A program made the translations under genes and the position numbers. Positions 22,701 to 27,544 of a DNA stretch of 27,544 nt are shown one piece after another. The notes below the pieces were generated by a model. It saw only the letters and a list, made by a program, of their open reading frames with translations. It was not told the origin of the DNA and ran no database searches. Position 1 is the stretch's first letter. Each line of letters opens with the position of its first letter. The stretch comes from Beroe ovata (Eukaryota > Ctenophora > Nuda > Beroida > Beroidae): assembly GCA_946803715.1 (NCBI GenBank), contig CAMPET010000357.1, positions 1-27,544 on the forward strand. Reading direction: 5' to 3'.

Positions 22701-22711
22701 CATCGATCTAG
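6739..22711 (+). CDS. RRBP1: p180/kinectin-like ER ribosome-binding coiled-coil protein (32-exon gene)
   Basis: Predicted protein of about 1,096 residues assembled from 32 exons; the exon groups are given in separate entries. All junctions use GT donors and AG acceptors and keep one frame to TAG at 22709-22711. The family call rests on the anchor and its junction: one hydrophobic segment, then FSTQKELSYEDY and a Lys-rich run, as in vertebrate p180 and kinectin (FSMKETSYEE in p180), followed by a long coiled coil. Vertebrate members are ER membrane proteins that bind ribosomes, microtubules or kinesin. The p180 decapeptide array is absent, so this may represent the ancestral form before the RRBP1/KTN1 split, and the symbol is by family. 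27 of 31 introns are phase 0. No AATAAA is visible downstream; ATTAAA at 23047 is a weak candidate. Confidence 0.8.
6831..6911 (+). other. 81-nt in-frame intron inside the membrane-anchor code
   Basis: GTTAAC at the 5' end and TCTTTACAG at the 3' end. Its length is 27 codons and it contains no stop in the reading frame, so retained transcripts would stay open and add 27 residues (beginning RLTIDLNSGF) in the middle of the transmembrane helix. The identical intron is present in the truncated copy at 2229-2309. Splicing restores an anchor like that of vertebrate p180. Confidence 0.7.
7163..8132 (+). CDS. p180-like exons 3-6: alternating acidic and Lys-rich cytosolic segment
   Basis: Exons at 7163-7330, 7466-7567, 7667-7871 and 8023-8132 (56, 34, 68.3 and 36.7 codons). 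Content in order: EVVEEAEDDANYD, a Pro/Glu stretch, then KKKNKKDKKKKQKKE; an acidic exon ending LQAEEEEEQ; a Glu/Val repeat EEVVEEAVEEAVEEE with a Pro-rich tail; and a second basic block KKSKKNKKKG. Lys blocks of this kind occupy the place of the basic ribosome-binding repeats in mammalian p180, so an electrostatic role with ribosomes or RNA is plausible but inferred. The exon 4 acceptor (CTAAG at 7461-7465) is poor, and the exon 5/6 join is phase 1 (G plus AG). Confidence 0.72.
8285..9124 (+). CDS. p180-like exons 7-9: start of the coiled-coil rod
   Basis: Exons at 8285-8454, 8683-8803 and 8984-9124. Exon 7 opens TLLAILKSKEGDDNWV, in the position of the short LLxxLxxKxG segment that precedes the rod in kinectin and p180. 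It is followed by heptad-rich sequence (VISDLERSIEVMKQDMLDR). Exon 8 reads KTKLTLEIRNLEKRHQQERE and exon 9 EVARLKKEVEDRDRINNNLQ, then a Pro break (APPTPVNPNIDLK). Exon 7 to 8 is phase 2 (AG plus C). All three donors are good (GTATAA, GTGGGT, GTAAGG). The domain is cytosolic. Confidence 0.75.
9717..9890. repeat. Intronic CACGTG-centred repeats
   Basis: Six CACGTG palindromes spaced irregularly (about 20-45 bp), usually inside GCACGTGCA followed by ACAGTT or AGAAGTT. The first two lie in an exact near-repeat (CCGCGCATACACGTGCAA). A degenerate copy, TCACATGCAACAG, sits at about 9817. Confidence 0.75.
10642..10785. repeat. Intronic GATATGTCACGCGT repeats
   Basis: Five copies of a core reading GATATGTCACGC (one starts GGTATG), several followed by GT to give the palindrome ACGCGT, plus a second interspersed motif CCGAATGCGTG. 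Located at the 3' end of intron 9, close to the splice acceptor. Confidence 0.75.
10813..11702 (+). CDS. p180-like exons 10-12: coiled coil
   Basis: Exons at 10813-10911 (33 codons), 11142-11271 and 11539-11702 (98 codons together; phase 1 join G plus AT). Heptad-rich sequence includes YNDLERNLQQVNILEKKLLD, CQLQNLEVQLSSV and LAAVSAERDSLRGEVAALRE. Exon 12 ends in an Ala/Thr/Pro linker (AAAAATTPTEE), the first of a series of short breaks between rod segments. Splice sites are canonical: GTAAGT, GTAGGT and GTGAGA donors, and a polypyrimidine CTCTCTCTCCCAG acceptor for exon 12. Confidence 0.78.
11486..11517. repeat. (TTAA)n microsatellite
   Basis: About eight perfect TTAA units immediately before the polypyrimidine tract of the exon 12 acceptor. 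Confidence 0.9.
11981..12028. repeat. 8-bp ACAATTAT tandem repeat
   Basis: Six consecutive units (first ACAATTAC, last ACAATTCC) in intron 12, ending 25 bases before the exon 13 acceptor. Confidence 0.9.
12053..13905 (+). CDS. p180-like exons 13-15: coiled coil
   Basis: Exons at 12053-12160 (36 codons), 12569-12673 (35) and 13807-13905 (33), all phase 0. Content: LAAAQQLVQSLQSEVESLQ in exon 13, VKTAKEKITELERAPSESSM in exon 14, and LAESQLNTVKADYETAQAEQ in exon 15, ending CQELKTK. These are typical amphipathic heptad segments of the rod. The introns between them are filled by a 24-bp minisatellite, TG runs and a SINE (separate entries). Confidence 0.78.
12165..12345. repeat. 24-bp minisatellite in intron 13
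   Basis: About six to seven units of ATTGTTATTCCCGATTATTT plus GGGG, diverging at both ends. The unit is a multiple of 3, so both strands give artefactual open frames with an 8-residue period (IIGNNNPQ on the minus strand). The array starts within 5 bases of the exon 13 donor. Confidence 0.88.
12990..13043. repeat. TG/TGAG microsatellite ending at an N
   Basis: (TG)n with interspersed GAG variants, cut by the single N at 13044, probably an assembly gap in the microsatellite. Confidence 0.9.
13338..13380. repeat. (TG)n microsatellite
   Basis: About 17 TG units followed by TATGTG, in intron 14. Confidence 0.92.
13545..13775 (-). mobile_element. tRNA-derived SINE, antisense in intron 14
   Basis: Read on the minus strand, 13772 to about 13700 shows RNA polymerase III boxes: box A TGGCTTAGTGG and box B GAGTTCGAATCC, at tRNA-like spacing. 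The seven bases before box A (GGGTGAG) cannot pair with sequence after the T arm, so this is not an intact tRNA. A non-tRNA body continues on the minus strand toward about 13545 (CATGCAGCCCCGCCGGCCG, CAGACTCCAATAGGCGGCAG). The 3' limit is uncertain. Peptides such as GIRTRDLSIESPVP from the other strand are the familiar false translation of such tRNA-like sequence. Confidence 0.72.
14217..17728 (+). CDS. p180-like exons 16-22: rod made of repeated exon pairs
   Basis: Exons at 14217-14288 (24 codons), 16191-16250 (20), 16426-16497 (24), 16666-16725 (20), 16806-16901 (32), 17079-17138 (20) and 17618-17728 (37), all phase 0. Exons 17, 19 and 21 are each exactly 60 nt and start KLD, with Ala at position 12 and Lys at 18 (KLDSALKEKDDAV, KLDAIVRERNEAI, KLDLAVRDRDSAL). 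Partner exons 20 and 22 share ExLxKxExLxSQLQ. Exons 16, 18 and 20 end in Pro/acidic linkers (TQDE, DPVDTE, SEDMTE). Exon 22 continues past a possible internal donor (CAG then GTTAAG at 17660) into FESDIQKWAADLEEKRTDLE, which keeps the heptads, so I retained it. Confidence 0.8.
14735..14882. repeat. Intronic GTAACACGCGTTACCATA repeat array
   Basis: About eight imperfect, palindrome-rich units of 16-18 bp. Units alternate ACGCGT cores with CCATAGTAAC or CCATGGTTAC joints. Two joints match the RFX X-box pattern GTNRCC-N2-RGYAAC: GTCACCATAGTAAC at 14833-14846 and GTTACCATAGTAAC at 14849-14862. Confidence 0.8.
15595..15730. repeat. GCATTGCA/GCAGCGC repeat in intron 16
   Basis: Irregular repeats of CATTGCAGT, TTGCACTGCACTCACT and GTGCAGCGC, about 12-40 bp spacing, rich in TGCA palindromes. 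Open frames across it are artefacts of the repetition. Confidence 0.75.
16750..16792. repeat. (CA)n microsatellite
   Basis: About 21 CA units ending 14 bases before the exon 20 acceptor (CTCCCGCAG). Confidence 0.95.
17381..17600. repeat. 12-bp CACGTGTTTTGN minisatellite in intron 21
   Basis: Eighteen units of CACGTGTTTTG plus one or two bases (A, T or C variants), three of them with CACGCG instead of CACGTG. It ends 17 bases before the exon 22 acceptor. Scattered CACGTG sites also precede it at 17153-17220. Confidence 0.92.
17738..17875. repeat. CACGTG/GATCACGTGT repeats in intron 22
   Basis: Starts 10 bases after the exon 22 donor. A repeated GTCACGTGCTGATCACGT block (twice) decays into CACGTTTTGATCGCGTGT-type copies and ends near GATGACGTG. 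It is related in core motif, not in unit, to the intron 21 array. Confidence 0.85.
18053..18909 (+). CDS. p180-like exons 23-25: coiled coil with a heptad tandem repeat
   Basis: Exons at 18053-18262 (70 codons), 18489-18539 (17) and 18847-18909 (21), all phase 0. Exon 23 contains three successive heptads, VVSAKEQ, VVSAEGR and VVSAEST, from a 21-nt tandem duplication, then a rod segment ending RWHSETLLKLKE. Exon 25 ends KWHAETLTQLQQ, so the W-H-x-E-T-L motif occurs twice. Exon 25 has two candidate acceptors: TGTGTCACAG at 18810 and TATGTCACAG at 18846. I chose the second because the 12 extra codons from the first (LQTMCKFVCMSQ) are Cys-rich and unlike the rod. Confidence 0.77.
18910..19642 (+). 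other. Intron 25 with opposed AGCAA and GTTGCT repeats
   Basis: The first 200 bases contain AGCAA/AGCAAC about ten times (for example 18922-19055 and 19078-19115). The last 165 bases are an array of TTGTTGCTCAA units. The two halves are reverse complements in core motif. No exon is supported inside; the long open frames crossing the array are repeat artefacts. Confidence 0.7.
19471..19641. repeat. 12-bp TTGTTGCTCAAT minisatellite
   Basis: About 13-14 units with C/A and A/C variants, running directly into the exon 26 acceptor (GTTGCTCTAG). The repeat therefore supplies the polypyrimidine region and AG of the splice site. Confidence 0.92.
19643..22711 (+). CDS. p180-like exons 26-32: distal rod and C-terminus
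   Basis: Exons at 19643-19726, 20123-20206, 20555-20617, 20717-20770, 21294-21350, 21683-21760 and 22673-22711, all phase 0. Content: VSKLFEEAQRELMKVNQARI; VNSALCQSNLDIKVEKELSH; NSDISLLQDKLVEKTSEVTQ; LTTENEELKGQLIESNAD; LPEEVTSLQESADQEKDSE; LKYHIIELTKKLREANSTNE; and a basic tail GNQAAGKKFTSI then TAG. Exon 27 is the least certain, since its acceptor is CTCAAG, its donor is GTTTCC and it has Cys and Tyr in the rod; skipping it preserves the frame. The others have good signals (GTAAGT, GTAAGG, GTAAGA, TTTTTCAG, TTTCTCAG). The short positively charged C-terminus is not a recognised motif. Confidence 0.7.
21761..22672 (+). other. Intron 31
   Basis: 912 bases between the last two exons. No additional exon or repeat is supported. 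It ends in the good acceptor CTCTCTTCAG. Confidence 0.5.
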
Positions 22712-24312
22712 ATATCCCTAGCCTTCTCACCAAGACACGTGTGTGCACGTGCTGAGCCGCGCACACGTGTTTACCTCTTCCCAATCCCTCAATTGCATAT
22801 ATATCCTTGATTCTTACTTACTGGGTTTGATTGAGTGTTGTCTGAAGTGAAAACCGATTCAGAGACTGGATATAGTCCACAAATATCGCTAATTTATTGA
22901 AGAATGTTGAATGAATTGAGGGACGTCTGACCCCTCATTTTTGAGTGGAATTTCCATATTCTATGATGAATATTTCATTGTGTTTGGAAAATGATGAGGG
23001 AGTGTAAGTGTGTCAGGATACAGTGAAATTAAGAGTCGGTTTAGCTATTAAAATGAGAATCCGACCCGATTTTAATGTTGATTATTAGTTAATTGAGGGG
23101 TAATTTTTATATCCAGTTAAACTTTTGCTAAAATCATGATAAATCTCACACCAAGTTAGAAATAAGCATGCCACCTTTTTTAATTGTGATCACGGCACTA
23201 TCTCCTGGTTTCCTGGTCAGCAAGCCTTGTTGCAGTTAACTGTAACACTGAATGGTTTCATGAGGTTCATTTTCACTCATGCGATCATATCTCTATCACC
23301 ATGCCTTTTGACGTTTCTACCGGATATTCGATTGATAGTTACTCACATATGATGTCACCAATTTTTTTTGAACGGTTACGTCAATGTCAGTTTCGTAGAG
23401 CTCGTCTAAACTATTAAGAAAACTATTTTGACATTAATGAATTTGTAAATTAATTTACGAAGATTGGTTTAACACTTATTAACGATTCATGTTATAAATG
23501 CATTGGTATTTGGTTCTCTTTCGTGTTCGTAATGTGCACACGTCGTGGAGCGGCAGGTTTGGTCACGCAACGTGTTTGCCGGAGGTTAATTGTCTACTGT
23601 TTCTTGCACATGACGCGCGCGCCTTCATTTTGGTCTTCGATGTAGGCGCGCGCAATATCCGGCAACATGACCAATGACAACGTGGAACAGTGAGACTGGG
23701 AACAGGCGCAGGCATGATCTGCAATCTCATATCTGTAATTATCTGTTCACTTTTTTTCTCGCGCGCGAGAGAAATTGAAACAGAGGTCAGATGAAATATG
23801 ACAAGAGCCGCGCAGTTTGTGCTGCCGAGCGATATAGATATAATACAATGCAATATCGTTACGACACATATCTGCAACATTTTCAGCTTGCGCTTTTTAT
23901 ATTGACTTTCGATGAAAAGGATTACAAATCTTTTCTCCACTATACATTTATTTTTTACTGCCATTTTTGAAAAAATAATGTGTATTGTTGTACTATAATA
24001 TTGTATTTTAGTTGATTTAGTGATTTACCATGGCAGTATGGCACACTGTTTTTCTGAACTGATATAGTTCTGAATGACCTGTGATTTCTTGTATATCTTG
24101 CTATTCTTGAGTCTTAATATGGAACTTGCTTTCTTACATAGTTAAAACTAGCTAATCATTCCCTGGCCTTAACAATAGTTCACAAAATTCATCCTTGAAA
24201 TCCTATGAAAGGATTGCGGCTTTCAGTTATGAATTAAATATGCCAGACTGACTTTCTTTTTCAAATTTTTATCAAGATCATGTAATGGACTGGTATAAAG
24301 TGATATGGTGTG
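22712..24312. other. Intergenic region between the p180-like and PPP1R37-like genes
   Basis: Contains the p180-like 3'UTR and the PPP1R37 promoter. CACGTGTGTGCACGTGC and GCGCACACGTG lie just after the stop (22735-22770). The only poly(A)-signal-like hexamer I see is ATTAAA at 23047-23052. The middle is AT-rich and unremarkable. At 23540-23820 there is a CpG-rich element cluster (separate entry). The genes are head-to-tail, so the promoter must lie in the downstream half. Confidence 0.5.
23588..23805. repeat. GCGCGC / GTCAGAT palindromic element upstream of PPP1R37
   Basis: Starts TTGTCTACTGTTTCTTGC and ends CAGAGGTCAGATGAAATATG then ACAA, so both ends carry TTGTC and GTTTC in inverted orientation. 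Inside are GACGCGCGCGCCTTCAT, GATGTAGGCGCGCGC and CTCGCGCGCGAG. The same parts occur in the p180 flank at 5735-6262. Boundaries are approximate and no clear target duplication was found. Confidence 0.55.
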
Positions 24313-24775
24313 ATGCTAAGAGATGAAGGGGAGGATGAGGAGGTGTCAAGTGAGGAAATGGTCAGTTCAGACCATGGTGAGGAAGAGGATGTACAGCCTC
24401 CTATAAATGTTGAGCAACTGAATCTCAAATGTGCAGTAGCAGATCAGGATACATCAGTCAAAAATGATATTGATAATCACATTGGTGCTAGTGTTACTAG
24501 TCAGAACTGTACAAGTGATGTGCAAGCCAGTGGAAGTAATGGATTAGTGCATGAGATGATTGGACTTCAATTTCAAGCTGGATCAGAAAATGGAGAACAT
24601 ACACCAATTAAAATTACTCCTACAGCAATCAATACTCCTAAAAAGTCAGAGAAATCCTTGCCCAAGGTGAAGGGTATTCTTGTAAAAAGGAAAGGCAATA
24701 AATCAAACAAGAATGTCAGCTTCAGGAATGTTATTGCAGATTTTGTAGAACCAGTACCTGTGACACTTGTTAACG
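24313..24775 (+). CDS. PPP1R37-like exon 1: acidic N-terminus and PP1-docking motifs
   Basis: 154 codons plus one base. Residues 4-26 are strongly acidic with Ser (DEGEDEEVSSEE). Residues 27-110 are low-complexity and polar. KGILVKRKGNK spans residues 120-130 and KNVSF spans 133-137, then VIADFVEPVPV. KNVSF fits the RVxF PP1-binding motif and lines up with KRVTF in human PPP1R37. GILVK resembles the SILK motif ([GS]IL[RK]) that often lies N-terminal to RVxF. The donor is GTGAGA at 24776, and the phase 1 join makes Asp-155. Confidence 0.88.
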
Positions 24776-26180
24776 GTGAGAAAGTCACATCATCCCTCAG
24801 TACATGACATGAAACCATCTATTGAAATTAGCATGAGATCATTGATCTTTTTCAGATGAAGAATGTGCCAATGTGCTAGATTCTTACAGAGAACTCTGTG
24901 AAAAACTGCGAGTTAGGCCATGTCAAAAACTTGTTGATCAACTTGAAGGTCTTCAAGATAGCACATTGAAATTGGATACCATAGATCTTAAAGGTACATT
25001 AAGGTTTACAAAGCAATGATATTCAAATAAGTTATAAATTAGATTTTCACTCCTCTTTGGCACCCTTTGCAGACATATTTCAATGTTCATATCCCAGGGA
25101 CAAGACTGGATTCATCTCATTGTGAGGCATTGGAAGCAGTTCTTCGTGTTTTAAGAGCTCAAACTTTGAACATTGAGCAAACTCAGCTCGATGATGATGT
25201 GAGTTCAAAGCACATCTTTTGAATTTCAAATCTAAAGGCCTATAGAGTATGGACTATGGTTGATTCAAATTTTGTGGTTTTGTGTTCTCTGTCTGCTATT
25301 GAAAAAATTCACTACATTTCTATGATCTCAAACGACCATTTTCCAGGGTGCTATCTCTGTTTTTGAGATGATTGAGTATTATGAACCGATCACACGACTG
25401 ATAGTAGCTAACAATGTGAGGCTGGGTGTCAGAGCATGGCTTGCTCTAGCTAGGCTTCTCAAGAGGGTAAGACCTAAGAATATGATATGGCTAATATAAT
25501 GACTAGTATTATAACTTTCATTAAATGTGTAAAATTAGGATGGAGATTATGTATAAGTATCAGTATAAGTATAAGTATCAGTATAAGTATCAGTATAACC
25601 AATAAATTTCTGTCAATTACTTGCTACTCACAAAATCATTGTCATCATGGGACCAACAACTGTTTTCAACACTGTTTTCAACACTGTTAACACACATGCA
25701 ACAGTTTCACAGACTGGAGTACCTGGATGTGAGGCGGACTTCACTTGACGAAAGTACAATGCCGCTATTGTGCCGGGTCCTCAAGTTGAACTGTACTCTA
25801 CGAGTACTGCACCTTGAGGATAATCATCTTAGTGGCATACTCACCCGCAATTTAGGTACGGTGAGGGTTAATATGGCTTAGTCTTGTAATGTGCATTTTG
25901 ATATTTCTTCCAAACTGGGTGTGCTGAATGTTTTTGTTACATGCCAAAAATCTTGATCAATTACAATAACCTACTTGTACGGCCCTTTCAATATACTCTT
26001 CCCCAAAACTCCCCAAATTCCCTACCCGCCGCAGTTTGGGGTCTAAGAACAAACACACTACTTCAAGACGTATATCTGGGTCACAACAAACTCACGCCAG
26101 AAGATGCAAAGTTGCTGGGCTCACTACTCGTTACTAACCGGACTATTCGACTACTGGACCTTAGGAACAATCGATTGCAG
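24313..26180 (+). CDS. PPP1R37: PPP1R37-like LRR protein phosphatase 1 regulatory subunit (5' part, incomplete)
   Basis: Six exons: 24313-24775, 24856-24993, 25098-25198, 25347-25466, 25705-25855 and 26035-26180, 373 codons in frame. The family call rests on co-linear matches to vertebrate PPP1R37 (LRRC68): the N-terminal PP1-docking motif, then DLKGTRLDSSHCEALEAVL, NIEQTQLDDDGA, FEMIEYYE, LEYLDVRRTSL, LRVLHLEDNHLSG and LLDLRNNRLQ. In vertebrates this protein binds PP1 and modulates its activity. The start is the first in-frame ATG after a stop at 24301; its context is poor (GTGTGATGC). The gene leaves the window before its later LRRs and C-terminal tail. Confidence 0.93.
24856..26180 (+). 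CDS. PPP1R37-like exons 2-6: cap region and leucine-rich repeats
   Basis: Exon 2 (24856-24993) encodes NVLDSYRELCEKLRVRPCQK, the YxxxCxKLxxxPxxKL cap. Exons 3 and 4 give the first repeats (LNIEQTQLDDDG, RLIVANNVRLGVRAW). Exon 5 gives LEYLDVRRTSL and LRVLHLEDNHL, and exon 6 gives LQDVYLGHNKL and IRLLDLRNNRLQ. For exon 5 I used the acceptor GCAACAG at 25704 because it keeps the frame (FHRLEYLD); a second AG at 25712 would break it. For exon 5's end, GTACGG at 25856 is the donor; using GTGAGG four bases later would create a stop in exon 6. Confidence 0.92.
25551..25602. repeat. AGTATA/AGTATC hexamer repeat
   Basis: About eight hexamers (TAAGTA/TCAGTA) in PPP1R37 intron 4, followed at 25658-25690 by three TTTTCAACACTG units. 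Confidence 0.85.
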
Positions 26181-27544
26181 GTGAGCGCGAATCTGTGTTT
26201 ACCGTTTGTTATAAGTGGTTTTGTTCCACTAACAGTAACCTTATCTAACCCATAAAGCAGCTGTGTCTATTGGTTGCGCTCATGAAAAGAGATATGATTA
26301 ATGTCGATGTCTGTGTTTTTGCATTTTGCACTCAAATAATGTCCGTGTGTAGGTTTCTGTGTTTGTTTGTCTACATACGCCTGTATGTATACAACATGTG
26401 CAATTCGTCTAGACAAATGCTAGATCGCTCCGTCTGGTGTATTATGTATGCGGCATACAGTATGCCCGGTATGTTCCTTTTGTATGCCTGGTATTGTAAG
26501 TACCTACGTTTTGTATAGTTGTATATTGCTGTAACTTATTGTGAGGGTGTATGTGGTGAAGTGTATGTGGTGCAGGTGCTCGTTTGAGTGAAGCTATATT
26601 CATAACTCGACTGCCTCACATCTGGTGAAATCAACACTGCGAGGGCTCTGTGACCGGTGGCCGCGGCGTTCTTACACAAATTGAAACTAAAGTGGGAGCA
26701 AATTCCCTGGTAGAGAGGGCTGGTTAGGATGGTAGCCATTCTTTTCAAATATTATGACAGACTCAAGGTCCTGTGGTTTAAACTTTATGAGGTCATGTAG
26801 TTTTTTCATGAATTGTCTCACAGTCATCAGTTGGAAATTGGACAATGGACACGCCCTTCCATTCTTGATTTCTTTTTCCTACTTTAAACTTTAGTGTGTG
26901 TTTTTCTTTCACTTTCTACTTTACTCTATGCAATTTTCCGTGTGAGACACACATATTATGCAGTGTACTCATAGCAATATCATAACTGATGACGTATTGA
27001 GCTCTTAGTTCGAATCGTAATAAGACTCCTTCCACGGATAAAATCACTGAATATTATTCAAACTTTCAAAGTTGCAAAGCTCACGAAGCAATGTACAATG
27101 TTTGTTCATTGTACAATGTACATTGTATGAAGTGTACTGTTAGGTTTAAGCAGTACTGTTTTACTTGTTATAGTTCTGATATAATTACTGTTATAATTGC
27201 ATTCGTCAACCAGTTACCATTCCCGTATTGTGTTTGAATAATTATGGTTTGAGATAATCGATGTCGTTTAGGAAGGTTTTGTTGTTGAACAGCAAAAAGT
27301 GCCTTCAATAGTAAGCTGTACAGTGTAAGGATCACACTAATTACAGTAATTACAGTAATTAATCGCTTAATTCTGCGGTAATTCTGCTACAGAATTTCTG
27401 AAATCTGTCGCACAATCTGTTGTTGAACCTGGTTAAATTATGTGAATTCTGCATAAGACGTGCAAATTTCCTCTTATCAAGTCTATCTCTGTACGTATAT
27501 ATCTGTTTGTGTGTGTGTGTGTGTGTATGTGTGTGTGTGTGTGT
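26181..27544 (+). other. PPP1R37-like intron 6 to the window end
   Basis: Starts with the donor GTGAGC. I searched for the next LRR exon expected in this family (a continuation around D-x-G-L-A-x-I and a further LxxLxLxNNxL) and found none, so all 1,364 bases are read as intron. It contains a 16-bp palindrome TACAATGTACATTGTA at 27112-27127 and ends in a (GT)n microsatellite from about 27508. Confidence 0.6.
27508..27544. repeat. (GT)n microsatellite at the window end
   Basis: GT repeats with one TATG interruption, running off the end of the window. Confidence 0.92.

Noticed and set aside
22398-22755. Possible additional penultimate exon of the p180-like gene
   Set aside because: No acceptor/donor pair keeps the frame into the final exon, and the sequence lacks heptads.
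23563-23964. 133-codon minus-strand frame
   Set aside because: It lies over the element upstream of PPP1R37 and translates the same repeated motif (FHLTSVSISLARE); no protein-like features.
26570-26760. Possible seventh PPP1R37 exon after GGTGCAG
   Set aside because: The frame closes almost at once (GCTCGTTTGAG) and no LxxLxLxxN pattern is seen.

Overview
This is animal (metazoan) nuclear DNA, AT-rich, with spliceosomal GT-AG introns and abundant intronic minisatellites. It carries two animal gene families in the same orientation: a ribosome-binding protein 1 (p180)/kinectin-like ER coiled-coil protein, and the LRR protein PPP1R37, a protein phosphatase 1 regulatory subunit. The host is probably a marine invertebrate. 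The sequence alone does not fix the phylum; a sponge-like or other early-branching animal is only a guess.

Layout. Positions 1-330 hold non-coding DNA ending in an ATT microsatellite. Positions 331-3955 carry two extra copies of the 5' end of the p180-like gene. They are joined by single N bases at 2440 and 3956, which looks like haplotype or contig redundancy, though a real tandem duplication cannot be excluded. Positions 3963-4370 look like the terminal exon of an unidentified upstream gene. Positions 4850-6738 are the third, intact copy of the p180 5' flank. The p180-like gene runs 6739-22711 in 32 reconstructed exons (about 1,096 codons) that splice in one continuous frame. After about 1.6 kb of intergenic DNA, the PPP1R37-like gene starts at 24313. 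Six exons (373 codons) are visible before it leaves the window inside an intron.

The p180-like protein has a short luminal N-terminus, one membrane anchor and a characteristic lysine/tyrosine cytosolic junction. Lys-rich and Glu-rich blocks follow, then a long coiled coil cut by short Pro/acidic linkers. It has no long NQGKKAEG-type decapeptide array. Part of the rod is built from repeated exon pairs (exons 17-22). The PPP1R37-like protein has an acidic N-terminus, a SILK-like plus RVxF PP1-docking pair (GILVK, KNVSF) and then leucine-rich repeats.

Non-coding highlights. A family of small GC-palindromic elements sits upstream of both genes; one copy is a 78-bp inverted-repeat insertion flanked by an 8-bp direct repeat and absent from the duplicated copies. 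Several introns carry private minisatellites centred on CACGTG or ACGCGT. One intron has opposed AGCAA and TTGCT arrays that could fold together, one has a cluster of X-box-like motifs, and one holds an antisense tRNA-derived SINE. I see no CRISPR array, prokaryotic system or complete viral gene. Exon boundaries were set by eye from splice signals and frame continuity.
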